Assembly (NCBI RefSeq): GCF_003634455.1
Contig: NZ_RBLC01000001.1
Location: 1,561,927-1,625,926, forward strand
Length of the DNA: 64,000 nucleotides
Reading direction: 5' to 3'
Origin: Flavobacterium endophyticum
GTDB taxonomy: Bacteria > Bacteroidota > Bacteroidia > Flavobacteriales > Flavobacteriaceae
Part shown: positions 1 to 9,688 of the stretch, piece after piece
Numbering within the stretch: position 1 is the stretch's first letter
Layout of the letters: each line of letters begins with the position of its first letter
Position numbers and translations under genes: made by a program
The notes under the pieces: model-generated
Told to the model about the DNA's origin: nothing
Database searches by the model: none
The model's input: the letters and a program-made list of their open reading frames with translations, nothing else

Positions 1-697
1 TTTGTTTGAAAGTATACGGTGAGAAAAACAAAAGCATTGCGATGAGCATTATTCCAAGAAAGATAATGTTGATTTTTGAAAGCAGTAGTAGCGTAATGAC
101 GATAAAAACAAATACATAGATAAGTTCAGAATATTTTTTTTCATCCAGAACTTTTTTAAATGAAAAGGCTGTACAGAATAAAACTATTGAAGTGTAATAA
201 GTAGGATGGATTTTAAAAAAAGGGATTTCGTAGTATACGAAATCCCTAAACTTTGGGACTCCATATTTGAAAACAAAAAAATCTTTAAAGTCATATTTAA
301 CCAAAAACGCAATAACAAAACCAAAAGCAATTATAAAACAGGAATTTTTTAGTATGGTAAAATAAAAATTTATTTTTTCTTTAGTAAAATACTCTTTCGG
401 AAGCAAGGAAAAAATAATTGGGAATAATAGAAAAAATAAAGAATGATTTACATGTTTAAAACCTTCGGAAGATGCCCCTCGGATTAAAACAAATAACAAA
501 ATAACAAAGAATGGAATTGTATAGACAAGACTTTTTAAATCAAAATTTTTGTAAGATTTTTTATAAAAAGTGAATGCCAGTGTATTTACTGATAATAAAA
601 TAAAAAAGAAGGAAGAAATATTTTCTCGGAAGAGAGGAAATGTAAAAAGTAGGGGAATTAAAAACAAGAATAATTTTTCTGAAATATTTTTTAGCAT
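1..697 (-). CDS. O-antigen ligase-like membrane protein, partial (C-terminus off the left edge)
   Basis: An open minus-strand frame starts at ATG 697 and has no stop before base 1, giving 232 residues of a longer protein. The translation is a multi-pass hydrophobic protein with several membrane segments and an IHPTYY motif near residue 164. That motif is typical of the O-antigen ligase/polymerase (WaaL/Wzy) families of Bacteroidota. Such proteins join or polymerise undecaprenyl-linked glycans on the periplasmic face of the inner membrane. It has the same orientation as the polysaccharide operon to its right but is separated from it by the lipoprotein gene at 878. The missing C-terminal half prevents a choice between ligase and polymerase. 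Confidence 0.72.
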   Translation of the reverse strand, partial: MLKNISEKLFLFLIPLLFTFPLFRENISSFFFILLSVNTLAFTFYKKSYKNFDLKSLVYTIPFFVILLFVLIRGASSEGFKHVNHSLFFLLFPIIFSLLPKEYFTKEKINFYFTILKNSCFIIAFGFVIAFLVKYDFKDFFVFKYGVPKFRDFVYYEIPFFKIHPTYYTSIVLFCTAFSFKKVLDEKKYSELIYVFVFIVITLLLLSKINIIFLGIMLIAMLLFFSPYTFKQ

Positions 698-848
698 AGT
701 ATAAATGAATTAAACTTTTATTAGTGCAGAACCTCCTGTATAACAGCTAATAGATAGTCTTATTTAATGATTCAAAAGTATAGTTTATTTATAAAAAATT
801 AAGCGGCTAAAATTTTTTTATTTTATTTTAACATATTAAATTTTCTAC

Positions 849-856
849 TACATTTG
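849..856 (+). promoter_or_regulatory. Bacteroidota -7 promoter element (TACATTTG)
   Basis: The octamer TACATTTG fits the TAnnTTTG consensus and lies 21 bases before the ATG of the lipoprotein at 878. I see no clear TTG at the expected -33 position. Confidence 0.5.
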
Positions 857-877
857 CATAATTAAAATTAAAAAAAA

Positions 878-1384
878 ATGAAAAAAATAGTTCTTGTAGC
901 TTTGGCTAGTTTATCGCTTTTTTCTTGCGGAAAAGAAAAAAAGAGCGAAGAGGTTAAACAGCCTGAAAAAGTAAACAAATTTGTTGTAAAAATGAATGCA
1001 GTCTATCAAGAAGATGATAGCTTGTCTATTGTTTATAAAGTGGATACCTACTTTCAGTATGAAAAAGCTGTAAGCTTAAAAGTAAAAGGTTCTCCAGAGT
1101 TGCAAAACTTATCTGTAGATTTACCAGTTGGTGTAGCAGCAGAAAACCTTCAAATAACAATGAGTACGAATAAGAATCAAAAAAAATTAACGGTCAACAA
1201 TATCCAGATTCTTAATGATAACAAAGAAGTTTTCAACGTAACAAACCAAGTTATCACGGATTATTTTGATTTTAATCCAGGTATCGTATTAGAAGCAGAT
1301 AGAAGTTTTACCCTTAAATTTGGTGGAGAATATCCTCCAGGATTAACTGGAAACCAAAATCTTGAAGGAGAATTTTTAAAATAA
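878..1384 (+). CDS. Hypothetical lipoprotein
   Basis: This 168-residue protein begins with a short charged and hydrophobic signal ending in a lipobox, LFSCG, with Cys17 as the lipidation site. A Lys/Glu-rich linker follows and then a soluble domain of probable beta structure. I do not recognise a family. It is a single-gene transcription unit, with its own TAnnTTTG element upstream and a strong terminator downstream. It lies between minus-strand polysaccharide genes on both sides. It is probably an envelope lipoprotein; nothing in the sequence ties it to polysaccharide synthesis. Confidence 0.8.
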   Translation: MKKIVLVALASLSLFSCGKEKKSEEVKQPEKVNKFVVKMNAVYQEDDSLSIVYKVDTYFQYEKAVSLKVKGSPELQNLSVDLPVGVAAENLQITMSTNKNQKKLTVNNIQILNDNKEVFNVTNQVITDYFDFNPGIVLEADRSFTLKFGGEYPPGLTGNQNLEGEFLK

Positions 1385-1398
1385 TACAAGAAACAAAC

Positions 1399-1431
1399 AA
1401 AAAAGGGATGCTGTAATAGCGTCCTTTTTTG
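1399..1431. terminator. Bidirectional intrinsic terminator
   Basis: An A-tract, an imperfect GC-containing stem and a T-tract (AAAAAAGGG...TCCTTTTTT) sit between the convergent lipoprotein and glycosyltransferase genes. It can serve both strands. Confidence 0.75.
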
Positions 1432-1433
1432 TT

Positions 1434-2519
1434 TTATAAAGAATTATAAAGCTCTTCCCACATTTTTCCTTTATTTTCCCAGCTATAATTTTGTATTACG
1501 AAATCCCGTAGAGAATTTCCTCTTTCTATGCGTTCTGAAGTTGACCATTTGGCCGCTTCATTCATGGCAGAAATTAAGTTTTCCGTTTTCGGTTGTATCA
1601 TTATTCCTCCATTGTTGTTCCATTCTGGACTTATACCGGTGTTGTAGGAGGTTATTACAGGAGTTTTGCAGATAGCAGCTTCTAAATTTACCATTCCGAT
1701 TGCTTCGGAATAAGAAGGGGCAATGAAAGCTCTTGCATTAGCAAATAATTTGAATTTTTCATCGCCAAATATGCTTCCTACAAATTCTATTCTATTTTCT
1801 ATGCCTAAACTCTTAATTTGTTTTTTTAGCAAATCGGAGTAAGCATTTTGGGTTCCAACAATTTTCAGTTTAATTTTTTTATTCTCTATTTTACTCATGG
1901 ATTCAATAAGAATATCCAATCCTTTACCCGGATGCAAGCGGCTCAAGAACAAAAAAAAGTCTTCTGAAGGGTCGTACTCGTTTGTTATATTGATTTTTGA
2001 ATAATGTATGAAATTTGGTATCTCAACAATGTTTTTATGCCCGGTTAATTTGAAAATATTGGCCTTTTCCGAAGGAGTTATAGCATGAATGACGTTAGAA
2101 TTCTTAAGCATCTTATTTAGAAAAAGCTCTAAATATATTTTCTTTTTGATTTGCTTTTGCTTGAGATACCATGGTTCAATCATCCCGTGAAGTGTCATTA
2201 TATAAGGAATATTACTTTTAAGGGCTATTTTGCTGCTTGTATACTGCGTATGCATCCATGCGCCATGTAAATGCAAAAGACGCGCTTCATTTATGTTGCT
2301 GTTGAGGTGTTTTTTTAGTTCACTAGAATAATTCCAGACCGATATGTCCTTTGGCTTAAATTCTGAAAAAGCATCTTGTTCTTCTTTATGATTAGTAATT
2401 AGTACGGATGACAGATTATTACTAGTTTCATTAATGTAATTGTGAAGATTTACAACAGCAGTTCGTAGTCCACCACTTTCGAAAGAGACATCTTCAACTA
2501 TATTAAATATTTTACTCAC
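1434..2519 (-). CDS. Family 4 (GT-B) glycosyltransferase
   Basis: The 361-residue protein has the two-domain GT-B layout. The N-terminus has the GGLRTAVVNLH acceptor-side region. The C-terminal half has SRLHPGKGLDILIESM, typical of the GT4 nucleotide-sugar binding domain, and an E-x7-E type motif within YSEAIGMVNLEAA. GT4 enzymes are retaining transferases that use nucleotide sugars at the cytoplasmic membrane face. It is the last gene of the minus-strand polysaccharide operon, 48 bases after the methyltransferase gene. The sugar specificity cannot be read from sequence. Confidence 0.85.
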   Translation of the reverse strand: MSKIFNIVEDVSFESGGLRTAVVNLHNYINETSNNLSSVLITNHKEEQDAFSEFKPKDISVWNYSSELKKHLNSNINEARLLHLHGAWMHTQYTSSKIALKSNIPYIMTLHGMIEPWYLKQKQIKKKIYLELFLNKMLKNSNVIHAITPSEKANIFKLTGHKNIVEIPNFIHYSKINITNEYDPSEDFFLFLSRLHPGKGLDILIESMSKIENKKIKLKIVGTQNAYSDLLKKQIKSLGIENRIEFVGSIFGDEKFKLFANARAFIAPSYSEAIGMVNLEAAICKTPVITSYNTGISPEWNNNGGIMIQPKTENLISAMNEAAKWSTSERIERGNSLRDFVIQNYSWENKGKMWEELYNSL

Positions 2520-2567
2520 CTTTTTAACTATTAGTAACTACATCAAATTTCAAATTATGAAAGTCAA

Positions 2568-3263
2568 TTACAGTTTGCTTATATCCCACAATACCATTGA
2601 TTTGTCTGCATAACGGCCATTACTTTCTGTGCAATTTTCATTAATTATCAATAAAGGATCGGGAAAATTAAAAGGAGGTTGCATCAGATTCAATCTTCTC
2701 CAATCACCTGTTATGATATCTAAATTCGTATTGTGATTTGGATAGGTAGTTGTGAAAAGATATTTTGATCCCGACTTTTTCACACTTTCAATTGATTTAA
2801 AAATATGTTCATATGAAAGATGGACGAGACAATCTCTAATAATTATTAAATCCTTTTTTGGCAATTCATTATTGATGAGATCCAACACCATGAAATTTAC
2901 ATTTTCATAGTCTTTGAACTTTTCAATGTTAGATTCTACTAATTCGTTAACAATATCGGCGCCCGTATAATTTACGGTTGATAAGTTGACGTGCTGCATC
3001 CAATTAAAATCACCACAAGGAATATCTAATATGGAAGAAATATTTAAATTAACAATCAAGGAGTCCAGTTCTTTGATTAAAGTTTCAACTTGTTTAAGTT
3101 CTGAACCTTCGCCAGAAATGCTTTCAGAACTTTTCCATCGGTTGGTTTTGTATATTTCTGTAAAAACATCTTCTGCACTTCTATTTTTAAATTTGGAGAC
3201 TTTTAAATCCCGGTACCATTTTAATATCCAAACAGGGACAATCTTCTCTATAGTTTCTTTCAT
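2568..3263 (-). CDS. Class I SAM-dependent methyltransferase
   Basis: The 231-residue protein contains a Rossmann-type SAM-binding motif, ILDIPCGDFNW, near residue 98, followed by an acidic strand end (GADIVNELV) and a motif IV-like LIIIRDCLVHLSY. This is a class I methyltransferase of the type found in polysaccharide clusters, where such enzymes methylate sugars of the repeat unit or its terminal residue. It lies between the Wzy-like polymerase and a GT4 gene on the same strand, which supports that role. The acceptor is unknown. Confidence 0.8.
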   Translation of the reverse strand: MKETIEKIVPVWILKWYRDLKVSKFKNRSAEDVFTEIYKTNRWKSSESISGEGSELKQVETLIKELDSLIVNLNISSILDIPCGDFNWMQHVNLSTVNYTGADIVNELVESNIEKFKDYENVNFMVLDLINNELPKKDLIIIRDCLVHLSYEHIFKSIESVKKSGSKYLFTTTYPNHNTNLDIITGDWRRLNLMQPPFNFPDPLLIINENCTESNGRYADKSMVLWDISKL

Positions 3264-3330
3264 ATATTTTTATTGAATACCTTTTCAAATTTAGTTATTT
3301 GCCAAAGATAAGAGGTGAATATTTAAAATT

Positions 3331-4512
3331 TTAATTTATAAGATTATTTTTTGACTTCCCATAATCTTTTAACTCAAAATAAAGCAGCCATATAAAAAAG
3401 TACATTTCTGGCGGAAAATAATGGCCGTCCCTAAATAATTTTAGTAACAAATATATTACGACAGCCTGGGCAAAAATCAACTTATTATTTCTATAAGCTT
3501 TAGAAACATAAACTAGCACAACGACTATAAATAAAAACCCAATTATGCCCAAATCGGAACACATTCTTAGGAATAAGGAACAGGCATCTTTAGCGTTTAT
3601 TTCTTTGCTATCATTAATTATGATGTAAGGCGGAATTCTTAAATCTTTAATATATTGCTGGGTGTGCATATAATAATGGCTTCCGATTCCACTGCCCAAA
3701 GGATGATCAGAAACGTTTTCTTTTGCAACAAAAGCATTGCTTAAGATGGCATACGTACTTAAGTTGGTATATTCTTCAAACTTTCCTGTGTTGAAAGCAT
3801 TTAAAGATTTATAGGTATCATCGGCTCTTAGCTTAAAAAACTCATAGTTAGAGTATACATACACAAAAGCTCCAACTAAAATCGGAGTGATGATAAATAA
3901 GTATTTAATTCTTTTAAAAGTAATGTTAGGTAAAATAAACATCAATCCTATACCGAAGTAACCTATCGAGGAGCTTGATAAGATGATGGTGCCTAGAATG
4001 ATTAGAAAAGGCCAATACCGTTTGGTTTTTAGAAAATAATAACAGGCCGGAAGAACCACAATAACATAGTGTGCGGGTTCTTTAAAGATACTTTGAAGAC
4101 GGATGCCATCATTTACATTGATATTCAATAGCCACATCGGATAACCAATAGCGGCTACAATAAGGCTCAATTTTGTATAGACTTCAATAATCTCATTCCG
4201 ATCATAAAGCGTAGTAAAATTATAATAATATGTTGCAATTATTGTTATGCCAATCAATTGCGAAAACATATAATTTATGGGGACTCCAATAATAATATTG
4301 GTTATCAAACCATGGATAAGAAGGCCTAAGATTATGAAAATAAAGTACTTGTTAAATCGTATTGTTTTTTGGATTCTGATAATCAAAAAATAATTTACGA
4401 TTATGATAAGATATAACAGCTTCCAATCAATTATAAAATTAAAAAAGAAAGCTTCTGTGAAAATTGCAAAAACGGAAGAATAAAGAAGATATTTTTTTAT
4501 TGAAACTTTCAT
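3331..4512 (-). CDS. Wzy-type O-antigen/exopolysaccharide polymerase
   Basis: A 393-residue integral membrane protein with about ten hydrophobic segments. Two features are characteristic of Wzy polymerases: RLQSIFKEPAHYV near residue 138, and a large periplasmic loop containing DHPLGSGIGSHYYMH near residue 267. Wzy joins lipid-linked repeat units in the periplasm. It shares a strand and operon with a Wzx-like flippase gene (7319-8638), so the locus has the hallmarks of Wzx/Wzy-dependent assembly. Sequence conservation in this family is low, so the assignment rests on topology, motifs and context. Confidence 0.75.
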   Translation of the reverse strand: MKVSIKKYLLYSSVFAIFTEAFFFNFIIDWKLLYLIIIVNYFLIIRIQKTIRFNKYFIFIILGLLIHGLITNIIIGVPINYMFSQLIGITIIATYYYNFTTLYDRNEIIEVYTKLSLIVAAIGYPMWLLNINVNDGIRLQSIFKEPAHYVIVVLPACYYFLKTKRYWPFLIILGTIILSSSSIGYFGIGLMFILPNITFKRIKYLFIITPILVGAFVYVYSNYEFFKLRADDTYKSLNAFNTGKFEEYTNLSTYAILSNAFVAKENVSDHPLGSGIGSHYYMHTQQYIKDLRIPPYIIINDSKEINAKDACSLFLRMCSDLGIIGFLFIVVVLVYVSKAYRNNKLIFAQAVVIYLLLKLFRDGHYFPPEMYFFIWLLYFELKDYGKSKNNLIN

Positions 4513-4638
4513 TTGGCGGAAAAGACAATTTACAATTTAAGTTAGTGGAATAAAAATTATCTTATTTAGAGTTTGGACAAAAATATTAATTCCTATGCTA
4601 TGAAGAGCATATATATGCTATTATTTCAAAATAATTAA

Positions 4639-6546
4639 TTATTTATAAATCCAAAGATGTGTATGGAAAGGTGTTAAATTAGTATATCTTTTATTATTGT
4701 ATAATAGATCCTTACTGTTGGTAGTCGAAATAATGATATCTATTTGCTCTGTTTCTTGAGGTATCTTTTTAGTAATATTCGGGACATTTATTCCTCTAAG
4801 CTCTATTTTATCATAATAATACGCATTAAATAAAGGATACTCCCAATCCGCCATAAACAATCCGACTTTTTTAGGGTTATTGTTATAAAGTATTGCTTCA
4901 ATTCTGGAATACTCAGGATACAGTTGTAACTGATTGGCGAAATATTTTTTAAATCGAGTATCGCTTATTTTGATGTTTTTGGTATAGCTTGTATTGGTAA
5001 TAATAGGCCTAATGTTATTATAAACAAAATTAAAACAAAAATTATAGTTCAAAGAAGGTATGCAATATAGTATTAAAATCATGAATAGCTTTAATCGACT
5101 TGCAGTTATGATAATTACTACTACAGAAAGCATAAATATGGGAATATGCAGTCGTGTATGCCAAGGCTGCCATTTTAGATAACCAACGAATAAAAGGATT
5201 TGCGCAAACAGCACAAAAAGCAGTAATAACTCTTTCTTATTATCTTTTATTTTAAAAATTCCAATAAAGAAAAGAACAAAAAATGAAAACATTATCAAAG
5301 GTAAATGAACCGCATTGGGCACTAAATCTTCAGCAGTTTCAAATTCTTTCGGACCATAATAGGGAGTGGCAAGAAAATTTGTGGCCGGATTATTAATATC
5401 TATGTTATTCTTTCTGTGTATTTTCTTTATCCAAGTATCATAATGGGTTTGTAATGGATAACCCACATGCAATCCGACATTTTTTAGAAAATTTGATGTT
5501 AGAAGCTTTGCATTCATCTCAGAATTGGGATAGGTCTCTGCTTCCCATTTATCAATATTTAGAACATTTTTATCTATTTTATAATTTCTATAAAAATGAC
5601 CCACATTTAGGAGCAAGATTATTGCAATCATACCAATCCCATACTTCAGGATAGTAATATTCTTTACAAGTTTTATCGCCATAAAAATGGCAAATAGGAA
5701 TAGTATAGGAGTTAAAAAAATATACGTAGTTCCTTTTGTCATCATGCCCAGACCAATAGCTAAGCCTAGAAAAATAAAGTTTTTTAATTTGATATCGTAG
5801 TAGCATTTTAGAGCAAAATAAAGTGAAGTAATGACAAAGAAGCCACAAACAATGTCATTTTTTGTTGTTGAAGACTGCAGCTCAACGGAAGGAATGGTTA
5901 TGAGCAAAAAAGTGGCCAATAATTTATAAGACCAATTGATCTTAAAAAAGTCTAAAACAGCCCAAATAGAAACAATCGACAACATTAAAAATGTCCATTG
6001 AACACTATTCGAAAGATAATCATTTCCGTTTATCAAATTAACATTCATTATAAAATACTCGGCAAACGGAGGCTGATAAAGATGCCTTAAAATATGGGTA
6101 GGGAAATGAGAAACAGACTCATTACCAATCCAGTATATTATCCTGGACATATGATAGGTTAGAGAATCCCAGTTATTAGGAGGATAAACTATTCCCTGAA
6201 AAAGCAGGAGCAAAACAAAGACAATAATGACCCAAACTAATAATTTTTCATAATATTTAAATTTATGATAAATAGAAGAGATGGTGTTTTTTTGTTTACG
6301 AATGACGTCTAATGTCTTTCTCCTATCCTTTAGAAGAATGAAAAGGATTACCAATAAAAAAAGGAACCAAAATAAGATGACAGAAGTAGCGTTCAGTAAT
6401 TTTAAAGCACTAATAGCTTCCGTAAAGAATGTCAATATACCGCAAAAACCTAATGTCGAGCAAATAATAGTCTCTTTAAGGCTACTTGAAAAATCTTTAT
6501 TAAGTAGGACAATAACCAGTAAAAAGAGACATATAAATACGAGCAT
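4639..6546 (-). CDS. GT-C type membrane glycosyltransferase (family 39-like)
   Basis: A 635-residue polytopic protein with about a dozen membrane segments and a soluble C-terminal tail. The first periplasmic loop has WDSLTYHMSRIIYWI near residues 128-142. A conserved acidic residue in this loop is the hallmark of GT-C enzymes such as PMT/ArnT, which use polyprenyl-phosphate sugars as donors. Another such marker is LYQPPFAEYFIM. The gene directly downstream in the operon (6603-7328) encodes a dolichyl-phosphate-mannose-synthase-like GT2. That is a natural pair: the GT2 makes the lipid-phosphate sugar and this protein transfers it on the periplasmic side. Acceptor unknown. Confidence 0.72.
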   Translation of the reverse strand: MLVFICLFLLVIVLLNKDFSSSLKETIICSTLGFCGILTFFTEAISALKLLNATSVILFWFLFLLVILFILLKDRRKTLDVIRKQKNTISSIYHKFKYYEKLLVWVIIVFVLLLLFQGIVYPPNNWDSLTYHMSRIIYWIGNESVSHFPTHILRHLYQPPFAEYFIMNVNLINGNDYLSNSVQWTFLMLSIVSIWAVLDFFKINWSYKLLATFLLITIPSVELQSSTTKNDIVCGFFVITSLYFALKCYYDIKLKNFIFLGLAIGLGMMTKGTTYIFLTPILFLFAIFMAIKLVKNITILKYGIGMIAIILLLNVGHFYRNYKIDKNVLNIDKWEAETYPNSEMNAKLLTSNFLKNVGLHVGYPLQTHYDTWIKKIHRKNNIDINNPATNFLATPYYGPKEFETAEDLVPNAVHLPLIMFSFFVLFFIGIFKIKDNKKELLLLFVLFAQILLFVGYLKWQPWHTRLHIPIFMLSVVVIIITASRLKLFMILILYCIPSLNYNFCFNFVYNNIRPIITNTSYTKNIKISDTRFKKYFANQLQLYPEYSRIEAILYNNNPKKVGLFMADWEYPLFNAYYYDKIELRGINVPNITKKIPQETEQIDIIISTTNSKDLLYNNKRYTNLTPFHTHLWIYK

Positions 6547-6602
6547 TGGACATAATAATTAAGTTCGCCGAATAAGAATTAAACGTATTAAGAAATATAA
6601 AT

Positions 6603-7328
6603 TTATTTAATTTTTAACGCCCCATATTTTAAAATGCAATAGATGGCTCTAAAGCCGTCTTTCCATCCGATTTTTTTCCCTTCTTCATAAGTTCTTCCAT
6701 AATAGGAAATCCCAACCTCATAAATGCGTATTTTATTTACCCTAGAAATTTTTGCAGTAATCTCAGGTTCGAATCCAAACCTATTTTCACGCAACGGAAT
6801 GGATTGAATAATTTTTGTATTAAAAAGCTTATAGCAAGTTTCCATATCTGTTAAATTCAGATTGGTAAACATATTAGATAAAAAGGTTAGAAATTTATTT
6901 CCAATGGTATGCCAGAAAAATAAAATTCTGTGCGGATTGCCACCCATAAAACGACTTCCAAAAACAACATCTGCAAAACCATCTAAAACTGGTTTGAGTA
7001 AAAGGTTATATTCTTGAGGGTCATATTCTAAATCGGCATCTTGAATAATCAAATAATCGCCAGTCGCCTTTTGTATTCCGGTATGTAAGGCAGCTCCCTT
7101 GCCTTTGTTTACCTCATGTTTAAAATATTGAATATTCAGATCAGGATTGTTAGAAATATAAGTAAATATAGCTTCTTCTGTATTGTCTTTTGAGAAATCA
7201 TTGATGATAATGATTTCTTTTTCAATATTATTTTCGAGTTGTACTTTTTGTAATTTATCAAGTATGAGATGGATGGTTGGCCCTTCGTTATAGGCAGGAA
7301 TAATTATAGACAGTTTAGTTATCTGCAT
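6603..7328 (-). CDS. Family 2 glycosyltransferase, polyprenyl-phosphate sugar synthase-like
   Basis: The 241-residue GT-A enzyme begins [18 protein letters not shown] and carries DADLEYDP as its DxD-type motif near residue 97. This is the pattern of DPM1-like and undecaprenyl-phosphate sugar synthases. There is no C-terminal membrane domain, as in soluble DPM1-type enzymes. It overlaps the flippase gene by 10 bases, so the two are probably translationally coupled, and it precedes the GT-C gene at 4639-6546, which would use its product as donor. The sugar is not determined. Confidence 0.82.
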   Translation of the reverse strand: MQITKLSIIIPAYNEGPTIHLILDKLQKVQLENNIEKEIIIINDFSKDNTEEAIFTYISNNPDLNIQYFKHEVNKGKGAALHTGIQKATGDYLIIQDADLEYDPQEYNLLLKPVLDGFADVVFGSRFMGGNPHRILFFWHTIGNKFLTFLSNMFTNLNLTDMETCYKLFNTKIIQSIPLRENRFGFEPEITAKISRVNKIRIYEVGISYYGRTYEEGKKIGWKDGFRAIYCILKYGALKIK

Positions 7329-8638
7329 TTTTTAAGTTTGTTGATTATATAATAACATTCAAGAGGAATAAAAAGCACCCACAAGATTAGAATAATCATT
7401 GTCGAAATGGCAACGCTATTGATTCCAAATTCTAAGTAAATTAAAAAATAGGTTAGGGGTATTTTTAATAAAAGACTTAAAATTATGATGAATGTAAAAT
7501 TATTTAATTTTCCTATACCATTTAAAAAATAAGAATAAAAAACTGTAAAAATTCTTAAAGCGGTTATGGCGGCAATATAAGAAACCAAATGATTTGGAAT
7601 TTCAAGCTTTTCTTTTATCCAAAAAGAAATTATCATCGGACATAAAATAGCCAGAACTACAATAAACAGTAAGATACCTATAAAAAGCAGGTTAAATCGC
7701 TTAAAACTTCGCAATAAGTTTTGATGATTTTTTTCTACATAATCTTTCGCAAACATTGACCATAAAGGAGATAACGTTGCAAAAAGAATCATTACAGGCA
7801 GCTGAAATATTTTATTTACAGTGTCATAGGGAACAACATCTTTTGGACTAAAATTATTGGAAATAATGTAATTGTCAACAGTAAAGAAAAGCATCATTCC
7901 CAATTGGATTGCCATAAATTTCAGGCCGATTTTCAAGATCTCTTTTACAAAATCTTTTGGAGGCTTTTCTTTGGTGCTTAGGTTTAACTTTTCCAATTTA
8001 AAAAACCGGAAAGTGTAAACTACATTTACAATAAAACAGAATAAACCGTTTATGATTGATACTAAAAGGAGTTTATTTTCTGCATCAATATCTGGGAAAA
8101 GATAAATAATTAAAATGAGTAGGATTAAAAACCCGGTCTGATTTACTGCTAAAGATTCTTCTGCATATTTTCCTTTTAAATAAGCAACATATAATGATTT
8201 GTGAATTCCAGCTACAGAGTTGATACAAAAGAAAAAGATATTAAGTATAAAAAGCTTGTAAATAAAAGGCTTAGTGTGAAAATGAATGTTCAGGCCTTCC
8301 TTTACATCAATCACATAAATATAAATAATAAATAAGCAGAAAATACAAAAGGCTATATAAGAGGCATATTTGTAAGTGACTTTAATATAGCTTTTTATAA
8401 GATCAATTTGATTGTTATGGAATAGAATCGGGATTTTGGTTTTCAGCGTACTTTGAATGCCAAAATCCATAACCAAAATCCATTGGAAAACAGTAAATAC
8501 CAAAACCCAGATACCATAATCATCATGATCAAGGTATTTTATAAGTAAAGGTATCGATGTAAATAGTGCTAGCCCAGAGATGCCTTTATAGAAACCGCTC
8601 ATCAGAAGATGATTGTTTTTTAGTTTTGTTAAAAGCAT
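7319..8638 (-). CDS. Wzx-type polysaccharide flippase
   Basis: A 439-residue protein with about twelve predicted membrane segments of the MOP/PST superfamily. Its first helix region ([18 protein letters not shown]) and the following [11 protein letters not shown] are typical of Wzx-like oligosaccharide transporters. The function would be translocation of undecaprenyl-diphosphate-linked repeat units across the inner membrane. It lies between the epimerase and GT2 genes in the minus-strand operon and pairs functionally with the Wzy-like protein at 3331-4512. A second flippase-like gene is at 41062-42525. Confidence 0.82.
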   Translation of the reverse strand: MLLTKLKNNHLLMSGFYKGISGLALFTSIPLLIKYLDHDDYGIWVLVFTVFQWILVMDFGIQSTLKTKIPILFHNNQIDLIKSYIKVTYKYASYIAFCIFCLFIIYIYVIDVKEGLNIHFHTKPFIYKLFILNIFFFCINSVAGIHKSLYVAYLKGKYAEESLAVNQTGFLILLILIIYLFPDIDAENKLLLVSIINGLFCFIVNVVYTFRFFKLEKLNLSTKEKPPKDFVKEILKIGLKFMAIQLGMMLFFTVDNYIISNNFSPKDVVPYDTVNKIFQLPVMILFATLSPLWSMFAKDYVEKNHQNLLRSFKRFNLLFIGILLFIVVLAILCPMIISFWIKEKLEIPNHLVSYIAAITALRIFTVFYSYFLNGIGKLNNFTFIIILSLLLKIPLTYFLIYLEFGINSVAISTMIILILWVLFIPLECYYIINKLKKCR

Positions 8639-8661
8639 AATAAGGCTTTCCGGATTATAAA

Positions 8662-9687
8662 CTATTTAGGGTTTGATTCTATTTCTGATACTGAAGTTAC
8701 CATCTCGTTTATCCAAGAAAAAGTTTTCACCATACCAGCTTTAAGGGGTTCAGAAACTTCCCAGCCAATTTTTTCTTTGTATAATTTGTTGTCTGAATTT
8801 CTTCCTCTAACGCCGGTTGGACATTTAAATCCATATTTATCAATGAATTCTTGTCCGTCAATATTTTTTATTTTTATGTCTTTTCCAGAAAGATCGATAG
8901 CCATTTGAGCTAGCTCATTGATAGAGACCATTTCTTCAGACCCAATATTTACAGGTCCTAGAAAATCAGACTTCATTAATCGGATTACTGCTTCGACACA
9001 TTCGTCTACATATAAAAACGAACGTGTTTGTTGTCCGTCGCCCCAAACTTCAATTTCTGAACCTTCTTTAGCTTCTGCCGCCTTTCTGCACATAGCAGCT
9101 GGAGCTTTTTCTTTGCCACCTTTCCAAGTTCCTTGCGGACCAAAAATATTATGAAAACGGGCAATACGGACGTCTAAATTGTAGTTTCTGTTAAAGGCTA
9201 GAAATAAGCGTTCTGAAAATAATTTTTCCCAACCGTATTCAGAATCAGGATTTGCCGGATAAGCCGAACTCTCCTCACAATTTGGATTCAACGGATCTAA
9301 TTGATTGTATTCTGGATACATACAGGCAGATGAGGAATAAAATACTTTTTTAACTCCTTTATGTACAGATTCTTTAGCAACGTTGAGATTTATCGCTGCA
9401 GAATTATGCATCACATTCGCATCGTTGTTTCCGGTAAAGATGTAACCAGCGCCACCCATGTCAGCTGCCAGTTGGTAGACTTCATCGATATTTTCGTCAA
9501 TAACTTGGCTTACAATAACTGGATCTGTAAGATCTCCTTTAATAAATTCGTTGCAAATTTCATCGTGCACAAAGTATTCATGATCCTTTATATCACATAT
9601 TCTTACAAAATTTCCTTCTTCTTTAAGTCTTTTTGCTAAATGACCGCCGATAAAACCGCCACCGCCTAAAACCACAATTTTTTTCAT
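8662..9687 (-). CDS. GDP-mannose 3,5-epimerase-like SDR
   Basis: The 341-residue extended SDR begins with the NAD-binding glycine motif GGGGFIGG (residues 8-15). It has the whole active-site set of plant GDP-mannose 3,5-epimerase: Cys122 in SSSACMYPEY, Tyr151 and Lys155 in YGWEK, and Lys194 in GGKEKAPAA. As I recall the Arabidopsis numbering (145, 174, 178, 217), all four have the same offset of 23, so the alignment is collinear. The product would be GDP-L-galactose and/or GDP-L-gulose, made from GDP-D-mannose, as donor for the glycosyltransferases of this operon. The gene starts one base after the stop of the upstream GT4 gene. Confidence 0.83.
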   Translation of the reverse strand: MKKIVVLGGGGFIGGHLAKRLKEEGNFVRICDIKDHEYFVHDEICNEFIKGDLTDPVIVSQVIDENIDEVYQLAADMGGAGYIFTGNNDANVMHNSAAINLNVAKESVHKGVKKVFYSSSACMYPEYNQLDPLNPNCEESSAYPANPDSEYGWEKLFSERLFLAFNRNYNLDVRIARFHNIFGPQGTWKGGKEKAPAAMCRKAAEAKEGSEIEVWGDGQQTRSFLYVDECVEAVIRLMKSDFLGPVNIGSEEMVSINELAQMAIDLSGKDIKIKNIDGQEFIDKYGFKCPTGVRGRNSDNKLYKEKIGWEVSEPLKAGMVKTFSWINEMVTSVSEIESNPK

Positions 9688-9688
9688 A

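Noticed and set aside
5588..5848. 86-residue ORF within the GT-C gene on the same strand in another frame
   Set aside because: Aromatic- and Cys-rich frame-shifted reading of the membrane protein gene; no independent start signal.
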